NCBI GenBank assembly: GCA_964564675.1
Contig: CAZMBI010000014.1
Location: 1-57,893, forward strand
Source: CAZMBI01 sp964564675
Lineage (GTDB): Bacteria > Pseudomonadota > Alphaproteobacteria > Rickettsiales > UBA3002
Reading direction: 5' to 3'
DNA length: 57,893 nucleotides
In this document: piece after piece, positions 9,253 through 17,558 of the stretch
Layout of the letters: each line of letters starts with the position of its first letter
How positions within the stretch are numbered: the first letter of the stretch is position 1
Notes under the pieces: generated by a model
What the model saw: only the letters and a program-made list of their open reading frames with translations
What the model was told of the DNA's origin: nothing
Databases searched by the model: none
Program-made: the position numbers and the translations under genes

Positions 9253-9272
9253 GGGGACAGAGCACTGTCCCC
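9253..9272 (+). repeat. Perfect hairpin between virB6-3 and virB7
   Basis: GGGGACAG (9253-9260), loop AGCA, CTGTCCCC (9265-9272): an 8-bp perfect stem 8 nt after the virB6-3 stop. No T run follows, so it is more likely an RNA-stabilising or attenuating structure, or a small palindromic repeat, than an intrinsic terminator. Confidence 0.7.
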
Positions 9273-9323
9273 AGCGCGCGGAATAGGCTTGCCGTCGCAG
9301 GCGAAGTTTTGTAACATCATCCA

Positions 9324-9467
9324 ATGCGTTTGATTATTACACTGTTAATGCTTGGCACTCTGACGGCGTGTTCCACCTCGGTGAAGAACCTTAAAAGCCC
9401 GTGCGCCGGGGCGGAAGGCAGCCCGTGCGGCCCGAAGCGTCCGGTGAATGACTGGTGGATGGCGTAA
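9324..9467 (+). CDS. virB7: Small VirB7-like lipoprotein
   Basis: A 47-residue reading frame starting ATG at 9324 with a classical lipoprotein signal: positive start (MRL), hydrophobic core, and lipobox LTAC with the cysteine at residue 16. The mature part is 32 residues with two more cysteines and ends NDWWMA. In T4SS, VirB7 is a short outer-membrane lipoprotein that stabilises VirB9. Size, lipobox and position right after the virB6 run support VirB7; there is no sequence proof. The ribosome site is weak, so translation may depend on the transcript structure upstream. Confidence 0.65.
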   Translation: MRLIITLLMLGTLTACSTSVKNLKSPCAGAEGSPCGPKRPVNDWWMA

Positions 9468-9559
9468 GCGATCGTTTAGGATGCTCTCAGCGTGTAAGGC
9501 ATGCCTCCCCATGGTATGGCGACCTGCAGGGCGGTGCGTCGGGCGGGAATTAACAGGAC

Positions 9560-10243
9560 CTAAATCACATCCTCGCCGCTATATTTCGCGCCCTGCACCG
9601 AATGGAATAAATGCACCATGAGCGCCACGCCCCAGATCGGGGCGATCAGGTTAACCAGCGGAATTATAGCGCAGACCGCAATACTGACCCCGCATAACAT
9701 CACCTGCCAGCGATAGCGCCGGCGCAGCGTGTCGGCTTCCTCCCGTGTGATAAACCGTCCAGCGACGATATTGAAAAATTCCGTGCCCAGCAGATAGCCG
9801 TTGAGCCCGAAATAGATCACCAGATTGACCCCCGGCAGGAGGTAAAACGGCAGGCTGATCAGGTTGAGCAGGATGGCCTTAACGGTAAAGCGGATATCGT
9901 GTTGTAGTGTCGGCCAGAAGGATTCGGCGGTTTGCTGGCGCTCAGGATATTCCTCCTGTTCAATCGCCTCGGCGATGGCCGTATCGAAAAAGCTGACAAT
10001 CAAGGGCAGGAAAATGGGAAAGATAAAATAGCCGAAGGCAATCGCAAACAGCGTGAAGCCGAGATCGGTCATCATGTCCCATTCGCCGAACCAGTTGGTG
10101 CTGTGTATCACCCAGACCATGCCGGCGATCAGTAACGCCAGCAACACGGCATTGAGCAGGATACTATAGATGACAATACGTATCAGCTTGGGATTGGGCA
10201 GACTTTGCAGCGCCCGCAGCATGGCGGTGGGAAATTGATCCAT
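9560..10243 (-). CDS. EI24/CysZ-family membrane protein
   Basis: A 227-residue protein with about four to five hydrophobic segments (near residues 22-47, 63-88, 120-150, 180-215). The pattern of paired helices with LPFYLLPGVNLVIYFGLNGYLLG in the middle is typical of the EI24 domain, shared with the sulfate transporter CysZ. Several alphaproteobacteria keep such a protein of unknown role. It converges on virB7 and has no obvious operon partner. A sulfate transport role is possible but not shown. Confidence 0.75.
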   Translation of the reverse strand: MDQFPTAMLRALQSLPNPKLIRIVIYSILLNAVLLALLIAGMVWVIHSTNWFGEWDMMTDLGFTLFAIAFGYFIFPIFLPLIVSFFDTAIAEAIEQEEYPERQQTAESFWPTLQHDIRFTVKAILLNLISLPFYLLPGVNLVIYFGLNGYLLGTEFFNIVAGRFITREEADTLRRRYRWQVMLCGVSIAVCAIIPLVNLIAPIWGVALMVHLFHSVQGAKYSGEDVI

Positions 10244-10292
10244 AATGGTAGCCTAGCAAAAAATGCAGTGTATGCGAAGCCCTTAGATGCCA

Positions 10293-12224
10293 TCAGATCC
10301 CGTGCGAATGCCCGGGTTTGCGCTGCGGTGTATTTGGCCCGGAGGGCTCCGGCGGTTCGGAGGGGTCTTGCAGTTCGGCCACGCGATTATTCACGCGGTT
10401 GAGGACTTCGACGTTGCGCAGCGTGCTGCGGCGGCGCTGTTCCTGGCGGCGCAGAATATCGTTACGGCGGCTGATTTTCACCGATTCCGCCCCCGGCGTG
10501 GTCGCCAGGCTTTGCCGCATGGAAGCCACCTGGTCCTTGGCGATCAGCCCGCTCAGGCTGGTGTTTTTGGTCGCTTTCTGGTCCTTGCCGCCGCTGCGCT
10601 GCTGTTGCGCCTGCTGGCGGGCCGAAGCGTTGGGTCCGGCATGGTGCTGCTCGTCATCCATTTGCTGGCGCTGGCGGCTGGCCACTTGGCTTGCCACCAT
10701 CTGCCGGCGCTGCGCCTTTTGCGCATTGAACTGACGGTAATAATCGTCGCTGGTCATGGCCTTGCTCAGTTCATCGTCGCTTTGCTGCAGCGCCGGATCG
10801 GCCCCGCCGAGCGCGTTGGCATTACTGAATCCCAGCCAGTAGCGCGTGGATGTGTCGCGGTCAGCCAACTGCTGCATACGCACGACCACGGTATTGATCC
10901 CGCTTTCCAGCGTATCGAACAGTTGGCCGAAGCTTTTGCCTTTAATCTCCTTCCAGGCATCGGGCATGCTGGCGATTTGCTCCTGCACTTTGCTGACCAT
11001 GGCGTGGTCACCCGTTTGTTCGGCCACGCGCAGCACTTCGAGCTTGGCCACATAACCCAGCGTGCCGATGGCATTATTGGCGGCCTGCACCGCCGGGTTG
11101 GCCATAATCTCGGTATCCACCGCGTGCAGCTTGTGCAGGGCCGACTCATAAATCCGAACGGCGCCTTTCAAGGCATCGAGAATGGTGCTGTTATGGGTGG
11201 CGCTTGGGGAGAGGCCGTGCTCGATGAGCGAGCCGCCCATCATGATTTTAAGCTTGTTTAGGATATCCTTGGCGATGTCGATCGATTCGCGGCGGGTGGG
11301 CTCTTGCAGCGTTTCCACGCCCGATAAGGTCTGCCCGGCATGGGTGAAGTCTTCGGCGATATCATCGATCGCCGTTGCCGCGGCGGCAGAGGCCGCCACT
11401 TCCGGCGCCTGGCTGCGCGGGTCGCGGCTGTCTTTACTGATCGAGCCGCCCGGCGTATCAATATCCATATCCTCACCTTTGGCCTCACGCTGCGGCGGCG
11501 GCTGGCGCAATGCTTCGTCGCTGAAGGGCGATTGCTCCAAAGGCGGCAGGTTCCAGTCTTTCCAGGTTTTGCCAGTGATAAAATACCACGGGCGCAACAC
11601 CGGATACCACCACTGGTAGGAGCGCTGGCGGGCCAGTATCTTTTTATACAGATACTGCACGCCGGAGCCCGGCAGATTGGCTTTGTTGGTGCGGATCTTC
11701 GGTGCCAGCGGGTTGGCCAGAAAGCGGTCATTATTGAGCCCGTCGACCAGAAACTCGGCAATCTGCGCCATATGTTTGACTTTGCCCATGTCATTGGCAT
11801 CAACCGAGCCGTCCTTGAAAAACTCGCTCATAATGTAATTACGCAAAACGGCAAGGTTTTCGCGCAAAACGTCATATCCCTCGTAGCGGCTGTCTTTTAC
11901 GTCCCAAACCGGCGCATAGTTGATGCGCTGGTGGATGATGTCGTCGAAATAAGGATAATGTTCGGAATAATAATGCAGGCTGAGACCAGGGTCTTTAACC
12001 AGGCTGCGATGCGCCATCCAGGTGTTTTGACTGGGGATGATAAAGCGGCCCACGCCGCGGCGATTTTGCACCGAACGCGCGCCGGCCAGCTCCGCTTCGC
12101 TGCGCTGCGCCTGACGCTGCTGTTGTTCCAGCAATTCCTGCCGAAGTTGATACTCCCGGCGCGATTGCATCTCTTCAGCATATTCGTCGATTTCCTGTGT
12201 GCCGATGTCAACCGGATCAACCAT
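10293..12224 (-). CDS. Unknown 643-residue protein coupled to DUF2610
   Basis: I do not recognise a family. The start ATG overlaps the stop of the upstream DUF2610 gene (TAATG), so the two are translated together. Residues 15-45 are Gln/Glu/Arg-rich and probably coiled coil. Residues about 55-225 look globular, with many aromatic residues (WWYPVLRPWYFITGKTWKDW). A Pro/acid-rich linker follows, then an alpha-helical middle (about 300-470), and a Gln/Arg-rich low-complexity tail with basic C-terminus. No signal peptide or membrane segment. The basic, disordered tail and shared promoter type make it a candidate T4SS substrate or cytoplasmic partner; that is inference. Confidence 0.55.
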   Translation of the reverse strand: MVDPVDIGTQEIDEYAEEMQSRREYQLRQELLEQQQRQAQRSEAELAGARSVQNRRGVGRFIIPSQNTWMAHRSLVKDPGLSLHYYSEHYPYFDDIIHQRINYAPVWDVKDSRYEGYDVLRENLAVLRNYIMSEFFKDGSVDANDMGKVKHMAQIAEFLVDGLNNDRFLANPLAPKIRTNKANLPGSGVQYLYKKILARQRSYQWWYPVLRPWYFITGKTWKDWNLPPLEQSPFSDEALRQPPPQREAKGEDMDIDTPGGSISKDSRDPRSQAPEVAASAAAATAIDDIAEDFTHAGQTLSGVETLQEPTRRESIDIAKDILNKLKIMMGGSLIEHGLSPSATHNSTILDALKGAVRIYESALHKLHAVDTEIMANPAVQAANNAIGTLGYVAKLEVLRVAEQTGDHAMVSKVQEQIASMPDAWKEIKGKSFGQLFDTLESGINTVVVRMQQLADRDTSTRYWLGFSNANALGGADPALQQSDDELSKAMTSDDYYRQFNAQKAQRRQMVASQVASRQRQQMDDEQHHAGPNASARQQAQQQRSGGKDQKATKNTSLSGLIAKDQVASMRQSLATTPGAESVKISRRNDILRRQEQRRRSTLRNVEVLNRVNNRVAELQDPSEPPEPSGPNTPQRKPGHSHGI

Positions 12225-12874
12225 TATTCATCCTCATAGCGCTTGGGAGCGGGAATATCCTCTTCCACCGGTGGCAGGCTGTCCGAGCCCGCCTCGCCTG
12301 GCGCCGCTTCGGCGGCGGGCCCGGATTCGTCTGCTTCGGCCTGCTTGGGCATGGGGACTTCCTCTTCCACCGGTGGCAGGCTGGCTGCTTCCGCACCGCC
12401 TGCTGTGGCTTCTGGTTTGGCGGGCTGTTCAGCAGGCTGTTCAGCGGGCTGTTCAGCTGGCTGNNNNNNNNNNNNNNNNNNNNNNNNNNNNNNNNNNNNN
12501 NNNNNNNNNNNNNNNNNNNNNNNNNNNNNNNNNNNNNNNNNNNNNNNNNNNNNNNNNNNNNNNGGCTGTTCAGCTGGCTGGCTTTGTTGCTGCGGCGCTT
12601 GCTGTTGCTGTGCGGGCGGCTGGGCGTTTTCCTCGGCGGCCGTGCCCAGCGCATAAACGCATAAATCCTCGAACGAGACGCTGTTTTCCTGCGAGATTTT
12701 GAACAGTTTCTCGAAACTGTCCATCACATCCTGCGGGATGGTACCGCCGCGCTCGGAGGAAAGCCACCAGGCCTGAAACTGCAGCGGATGCTTTTTCGGG
12801 TGCGGTTCGCCGATATAGACATGAAACGGGTGCTTCACGCCATTAAAATCGCACGGTACGGTAAAACGCTTCAT
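12224..12874 (-). CDS. DUF2610 protein with AEQP repeat tail
   Basis: The first 80 residues match DUF2610, a family of unknown function known mainly from Rickettsia and relatives: KRFTVPCDFNG, then PFHVYIGEP, HPLQFQAWWLSSERGGTIP and VSFEDLCVYALG. After that comes a Gln/Pro-rich linker and a tandem AEQP tetrapeptide array broken by a 100-N assembly gap, then two copies of a SLPPVEEE/D-I/V-P motif. The true protein length is therefore unknown. It is the first gene of a two-gene operon behind a Pho-box-like promoter. Confidence 0.75.
   Translation of the reverse strand: MKRFTVPCDFNGVKHPFHVYIGEPHPKKHPLQFQAWWLSSERGGTIPQDVMDSFEKLFKISQENSVSFEDLCVYALGTAAEENAQPPAQQQQAPQQQSQPAEQXXXXXXXXXXXXXXXXXXXXXXXXXXXXXXXXXXQPAEQPAEQPAEQPAKPEATAGGAEAASLPPVEEEVPMPKQAEADESGPAAEAAPGEAGSDSLPPVEEDIPAPKRYEDE
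12420..12586 (-). repeat. 12-bp repeat encoding AEQP
   Basis: On the minus strand a 12-bp unit (about CAGCCCGCTGAA with variants) repeats on both sides of the gap and encodes Ala-Glu-Gln-Pro. At least four units are visible. The repeat is the likely reason the assembly failed here, and copy number may vary between strains. Confidence 0.85.
12464..12563. other. Assembly gap of 100 N
   Basis: Exactly 100 N, the customary placeholder for a gap of unknown size. It lies inside the AEQP-coding repeat, so the array length cannot be read and the apparent frame across it is not evidence. Confidence 0.98.
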
Positions 12875-12942
12875 GTCCTAATCCTCTTTTACTGTTTTCT
12901 CATTGGCTTAATCCAACGGCTGATATCTATTACCACCCCTTT

Positions 12943-12976
12943 AGTATACGCATATTATGTTACCAAATTATGACAA
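12943..12976 (-). promoter_or_regulatory. Pho-box-like promoter of the DUF2610 operon
   Basis: Read on the minus strand, TTGTCATAATTTGGTAACA (12976-12958) is followed after exactly 9 bp by TATACT (12948-12943), leaving a leader of about 60 nt. The site is also nearly palindromic: TTACCAAATT (12960-12969) and AAATTGGTAA (12975-12984) match at 9 of 10 positions around a 5-bp centre, so a dimeric repressor is an alternative or extra occupant. Confidence 0.6.
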
Positions 12977-13032
12977 ATTGGTAAAAGGTAATGATTTTAA
13001 TATGTTAATGGAAATTAACGCTGGCAGACAAG

Positions 13033-13341
13033 CTAAAAGGCGGTACGGCGGTTATAGGCGAAGTTGGCGGCGTAGGATTTGGGTTTGATGACGCGCGGTT
13101 TGCGCTCGGCCAGCTCAAACGGGATCTGGTGTTTTTGCGCATAGGCCACGGCTGCCTCTTTGGAGGGGAATTCGATATGGATCTGCTGCAGCGTATCGCC
13201 CGTATTCCAGCCCATGAGCGGATCGGGCACCATTTTGGTGGTTGGGGTGAATTCCAGCACCCAATAGCGGGTTTTGGCCCGGCCGGACTGCATGGCCGTG
13301 CGCGTCGGCGAATAAATCTTAGCTTTTGCGCTCACAGTCAA
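13033..13341 (-). CDS. NDUFS4-type complex I accessory subunit
   Basis: About 102 residues matching the ETC complex I subunit family (NDUFS4, 18-kDa): the IYSPTRTAMQSG start, the W-x-L-E-F strand, a GW-x-x-x-x-D-T segment, the EAVAYAQKHQIPFEL helix and the end KPKSYAANFAYNRRTAF. This supernumerary subunit helps assemble the NADH-binding arm and is found in alphaproteobacteria and mitochondria. The start is TTG at 13341 or GTG two codons later; neither has a strong ribosome site. It lies alone, away from nuo genes. Confidence 0.92.
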   Translation of the reverse strand: MTVSAKAKIYSPTRTAMQSGRAKTRYWVLEFTPTTKMVPDPLMGWNTGDTLQQIHIEFPSKEAAVAYAQKHQIPFELAERKPRVIKPKSYAANFAYNRRTAF

Positions 13342-13440
13342 GATGTCGCAAACCTCGGCGGTTTCGTCAAGCGGGAAAAGCGGCCCATCTGCAAGGCAGG
13401 CGGGATAGAAATTAATTAAAAGTTAACAAAATAGGTCTTA

Positions 13441-13474
13441 TTGTCACATAACTGTCACAAATGAGGCGTATAAT
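13441..13474 (+). promoter_or_regulatory. Pho-box-like promoter of the Tlde1-like gene
   Basis: The best of five such sites: TTGTCACATAACTGTCACA (13441-13459) contains two perfect TGTCACA repeats separated by TAAC. A consensus -10, TATAAT (13469-13474), follows after 9 bp. The match to the E. coli Pho box (two CTGTCAT-type repeats, 11-bp period) is close. There is no -35 hexamer. Confidence 0.7.
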
Positions 13475-13503
13475 ATATTAAAATAATAATCGGGAGGGTA
13501 ATA

Positions 13504-14313
13504 ATGGGTGCCAAATTCACCATCGTGCCGCATGGGGAGCCGGAAAACGGGCGCGTTCGTATCACGCTGCACTATGAAGGGCGAGACGGCTTCAGAAAAA
13601 GTTACGAAGGCTATAGCGGCGGGCCGAACGGCGGGCCCTATCCCGGATTGCTGGAGGGGTACGACCGCAATGTTGGCGCCTATGTGCGGATGCCGACTCT
13701 CAGCGCCAAAGCGGGGAGGGATTTATACGGCATTCACATCGGCGGAAATTATCTGATTCACGGCAATATCGGCAGCAAAGGATGCCCGGCCATTTATAAT
13801 TTTGACCAATTGGTGAGTGACGTCAGGGCGCACGGCATGCCGGATCGGCTGGTCAGCCGGCCGAGGGGCAGAACCACCGCCGAACGCGAGCCTATCCGCA
13901 CCACGTTGCAATCCAACGGCGTCAGCTATTCGGACCCTGGTAGCTCCGGCATTGACGGCTGGCTGGACGGCGGCGACCCGTTTGGTCCGGCGGACCGCAG
14001 CTATCAGCCGCCGACGACCCGCAGAGAACGAATCGATCCCACCCGCGCCGCCTGGTATCAGCGCGATAGCAGCCCGCAACGCACGTCGCAACGCACGGCA
14101 AGTCCTTCCTTCAGCTCACGCGGGGGGCTTGATGGCTGGATGGATTTCGGCCCGGACGCCGGGGAGTCTCGGAGCACTGACACGTCTCTTCAGCGCAGTG
14201 AGGTGCGCTATGCCGGCACTGCCAGCGAACCGGAAGCGCCGCGGACGCCGCCGGGCAGCAATTCGCCGACACATTCGCTGTATGGCAAAGACTCGCCATT
14301 CAATCGTGGCTAA
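13504..14313 (+). CDS. Signal-less L,D-transpeptidase/Tlde1-like protein
   Basis: A 269-residue protein with GGGAGGG 6 nt before its ATG. Residues 73-95 carry an IHGN...S-K-G-C arrangement (His86, Ser91, Gly93, Cys94), like the His/Cys catalytic motif of YkuD L,D-transpeptidases and of DUF2778/Tlde1 peptidoglycan-attacking effectors. No signal peptide or membrane helix is present, so it would need a secretion system to reach peptidoglycan. The tail (about 130-269) is disordered and contains two related copies of a G-(I/L)-D-G-W-(L/M)-D motif near 149 and 204. Its promoter matches that of the T4SS operon. Enzyme class is moderately supported; delivery by the T4SS is inference. Confidence 0.55.
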   Translation: MGAKFTIVPHGEPENGRVRITLHYEGRDGFRKSYEGYSGGPNGGPYPGLLEGYDRNVGAYVRMPTLSAKAGRDLYGIHIGGNYLIHGNIGSKGCPAIYNFDQLVSDVRAHGMPDRLVSRPRGRTTAEREPIRTTLQSNGVSYSDPGSSGIDGWLDGGDPFGPADRSYQPPTTRRERIDPTRAAWYQRDSSPQRTSQRTASPSFSSRGGLDGWMDFGPDAGESRSTDTSLQRSEVRYAGTASEPEAPRTPPGSNSPTHSLYGKDSPFNRG

Positions 14314-14322
14314 AGGCTGTGT

Positions 14323-14621
14323 TTATAATCCCAGCCGCTCTACCTTGCGTGCCACGTGATACACTCGCAAGATCCGCACCGGATGGGTTTCAACCTCATA
14401 AATGATCATGTAATTCGGGTGTACCGGCCAGAAACGCACCGGTTTATCGGTGAGGTCGTCGCGTCGCTGGCCAATCAGGGGGCCTCGGCCAGTTGTCTGA
14501 TTGCCGGCATGAAGCGTTCATGCATGCCGATGGCTGCAGCCGGGTTATGTTGCTTGATATACAAAGTGATCTGGCGTATGTCCCGCCTAGCGGCGGGGGA
14601 AAGGAAGTAACGCTCAGTCAT
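14323..14621 (-). pseudogene. parE: ParE/RelE-type toxin, frameshifted
   Basis: The first 48 residues (TERYFLSPAARRDIRQITLY and on to LAEAP) are a ParE/RelE toxin N-terminus. The frame stops at a TGA after a run of five C (plus-strand G run 14478-14482). Shifting by one base, the frame resumes LIGQRRDDL and continues through RFWPVHPNYMIIYEV to VARKVERLGL and a TAA at 14323-14325, a complete toxin end. One missing base in the homopolymer explains it: either a true inactivating mutation or a base-call error. The ATG overlaps the antitoxin gene end by 8 nt. Confidence 0.75.
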
Positions 14622-14880
14622 GCGGTTTACGCAACTCAGTGAGGAGGGTGTCCATCTCAACCTCCACCTCTTCAGGTGTCAGCCAGCCCTCTTCGTTGCC
14701 GGAGCGAATCCCTTCCTCGATAAACTGGTCCATTGCGGCACGGCGTTCGGCCTCGTCGATATCTCTGGCGGCTAGCAGGCTCAACGCCTCGGCCACCACA
14801 TCTTCGGCACGGCGATATTTACCGCTTTCCAGCTTGGCTTGGATATAGGGTTCAAATTCGGATGATATAGTGAGTTGCAT
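14614..14880 (-). CDS. parD: ParD-like antitoxin
   Basis: An 88-residue protein with the ParD/CopG-type N-terminus (LTISSEFEPYIQAKLESGKY, then RAEDVVAEALSLLA), which forms the ribbon-helix-helix DNA-binding fold, and an acidic C-terminal toxin-binding tail. It is the first gene of a toxin-antitoxin pair and overlaps the toxin start. The dimer normally represses its own promoter upstream of 14880. Confidence 0.8.
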   Translation of the reverse strand: MQLTISSEFEPYIQAKLESGKYRRAEDVVAEALSLLAARDIDEAERRAAMDQFIEEGIRSGNEEGWLTPEEVEVEMDTLLTELRKPHD

Positions 14881-14924
14881 ACTGTTATTAACATACCAGA
14901 ACGCATCATTTTCAGCAAATGGGA

Positions 14925-17503
14925 TCAGCCGGCCTTCTTTTTCGCCGCCGGTTTTTTGCCGCCGGTTTTCCTGCCCTTGCCGGCGCCGGCTTTTTTGGCA
15001 ATCAGCTCCACCGCCTCTTCCAGCGAGATATCCTCCGGCTCTTTGCCTTTTGGCAGGGTGGCATTGGTTTTCTTATGTTTGACATAGGCCCCGTAGCGGC
15101 CGCTGTAAATGGCGATCTCTTCGCCGTCTTCGGGGTGTTTGCCCAGTGTGCGCAGGGGCTCGACGCCTTTCTTTTTGGCATTCTGCGCGATGAGATCAAC
15201 CGCGCGGTTCATGCCGATGCTCAGCACGTCATCCTCGGGCGTAAGCGAGGTATAGACCTTGTTATGCAGCAGATACGGCCCATAACGGCCGATGCCGGCG
15301 GTGATCGGTTGGCCGGTTTCGGGATGAGTGCCGATTTCACGCGGCAGCACCAGTAAATCGAGCGCTTTATCTAGCGTCATATCTTCCGGCTTCATGGCCT
15401 TGGGCAGGCTGGCGCGTTTGGGTTTTTTCCCGGCGCCCAGCTGCACATACACGCCGTAAGGGCCTTTGCGTAAGCTGACATCCTCGCCCGTTTCCGGATC
15501 CTGACCGAGAAGCTTGGGGTAATCGATGAACGTATCGGACGGGTTTTCCGCCGCGTCACCGCCGGCGACCAGCTGCTTGGTATAAGTGCAGTCGGGATAG
15601 TTCGAGCAACCCAGGAACGCGCCGAATTTGCCGGTTTTCAGGCTTAACCGTCCACTGCCGCAGGCCGGGCAGATGCGCGCTTTTTCCGCCTCTTCGCCGC
15701 GGCCAAAAATATAGGGGCTTAACACGGCATCCAGCGTGTCCAGAATATCGGTAACGGAGAGGTGTTTGCTTTCTTCCACCTTGGCGATGAAATCGGTCCA
15801 GAACGCGCGCAGCTCCTCTTTCCAGTCTTTGTTGCCCTCGGCGATTTCATCCAGCGAGTTTTCCAGCTGGGCGGTAAAATCATATTGCACGTAGCGCTCG
15901 AAAAAGCTGGTGAGAAAGGCGCTGACCAGCCGCCCGCGCGATTCGGGAATAAAGCGTTTTTTTTCCATGCGCACATAGTCGCGGTCCTGCAACACGGAAA
16001 TAATGCTGGCATAGGTCGACGGCCGGCCGATGCCGAGCTCTTCGAGTTTTTTCACCAGGCTGGCCTCGGTGTAGCGCGGTGGTGGCTGGGTGAAATGCTG
16101 CGCCGGGGTGATCGCCTGCGTGCTCAGCGCCTCTCCCTCGGCCAGCTCGGGTAGACGGCGGTTTTCTTCTTCTTCCTCGTCGTCGTCATGGGCCTCCTGA
16201 TACAGCGTCAGAAAACCGTCGAATTTGAGCACCGAACCGGTGGCAGACAGCACGGCCTGCTTGTCGGCGGCGGTCAGCTCCACCTGCATCTGATCATAGA
16301 CCGCCGCTTCCATCTGGCTGGCGACCATGCGCTTCCAGATCAGCTCATACAGTCGCAGCTGGTCGCCTTCCAGCGCGCCTTTCNNNNNNNNNNGCCTTTC
16401 ACCGCCTCCGGCGTACGGCCGATATCGGTCGGGCGGATCGCCTCGTGCGCTTCCTGCGCGCTTTTCGATTTGGTTTTATACTGACGCGGACTGTCCGGCA
16501 GATAGGATGGTCCATACGTGTTGCTGATGTGCGTGCGCGCGCTGCTTATCGCTTCCTGGCTGACCGTGATGGCGTCGGTGCGCATATAGGTGATTAGGCC
16601 GACGGTGTCGCCGTCCAGCGCGATGCCTTCATAGAGTTTCTGTGCCAGCTGCATGGTTTTCTTGGCGGAGAAACCAAGCTTGCGCGAGGCATCCATCTGC
16701 AGGGTGGACGTGGAAAACGGTGCATACGGATTGCGCCGCATCTGTTTGGGTTTGACTGCGGAGACGGCAAACTGTTTGGCCTGCAGGGCAGTGGTGATGC
16801 GCGCGGCCTCCGCCTCGTTAGTGATCGAGAATTTCTCAAGCTTTTCGCCTGCAAACTGTGTCAGGCGCGCGCTGAACGTACGGTCGTCCGATTTGGCCAG
16901 TTCCACCGCAATATCCCAGTATTCCTGCGGCACGAACTGTTCGATCTCGTGCTCGCGTTCGCAGATCAGCCGCAGCGCCACCGATTGCACGCGCCCCGCC
17001 GAGCGCGAACCGGGCAGCTTGCGCCACAGCACCGGCGAAAGGTTAAAACCCACCAGGTAATCCAACGCACGACGCGCCTGCTGGGCGTTGACCAGATGCA
17101 TATCAATATCACGCGGATGCTCCAGCGCCTCGCTGACCGCTTTCTTGGTGATTTCATGAAAAACAATGCGTTTGACGTCGAGGTCTTTTTTCAGCGCCTT
17201 TTTCTGCTGCAGCGCTTGCAGCACATGCCAGGAAATGGCTTCGCCCTCGCGGTCGGGGTCGGTGGCTAGATACAGCGTGTCGGCATGTTTTACGGCATCG
17301 GCGATGGCGTTGATATGTTTTTTGGAGTCGGGATCGATTTCGTAATGCATCGCGAAATCGTTATCCGGTTCCACCGACCCGTCTTTGGAGGGCAGGTCGC
17401 GCACATGACCAAAGGAAGCAAGCACCTCATAATCCCGGCCGAGATATTTATTAATGGTTTTTGATTTCGCGGGCGACTCCACGACAACAACATGATGACT
17501 CAT
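14925..17503 (-). CDS. topA: DNA topoisomerase I
   Basis: Relaxes negative supercoils by cutting one strand. Visible parts: Toprim domain (VVVESPAKSKTINKYLG at the start, DPDREGE near residue 85), the active-site tyrosine in GLITYMRTDA near residue 306, a four-cysteine zinc module starting CPACGSGRLSLKTG, and three C-terminal repeats built on G-R/K-YG-(P/A)-Y-V. The lysine-rich end GKGRKTGGKKPAAKKKAG binds DNA. A 10-N gap splits the frame, but dropping it with the duplicated 7 bp gives 853 continuous residues, normal for alphaproteobacteria. It follows dprA, a conserved order. Confidence 0.97.
16384..16393. other. Spurious 10-N assembly gap in topA
   Basis: The N run is flanked on both sides by GCCTTTC (16377-16383 and 16394-16400). 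Merging the two copies removes 17 bases and joins the topA halves in one frame, through EAVKGALEGDQLRLYELIW. Two contigs therefore overlapped here and were joined with an artificial gap. Confidence 0.92.
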
Positions 17504-17558
17504 GCAAATTCCTTAATCACTTAACGCGTTATACCGGCTCCTGCCGGCACCACGACGA

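Noticed and set aside
10287..12239. Long plus-strand frames opposite the 643-residue and DUF2610 genes
   Set aside because: They are antisense shadows of GC-rich codons; the minus-strand frames have start overlap, a promoter and a known domain.
13441..13459. A CtrA or sigma-54 site instead of a Pho-type site
   Set aside because: No TTAA-N7-TTAA and no GG-N10-GC spacing; the two TGTCACA repeats with 11-bp period fit PhoB/OmpR proteins better.
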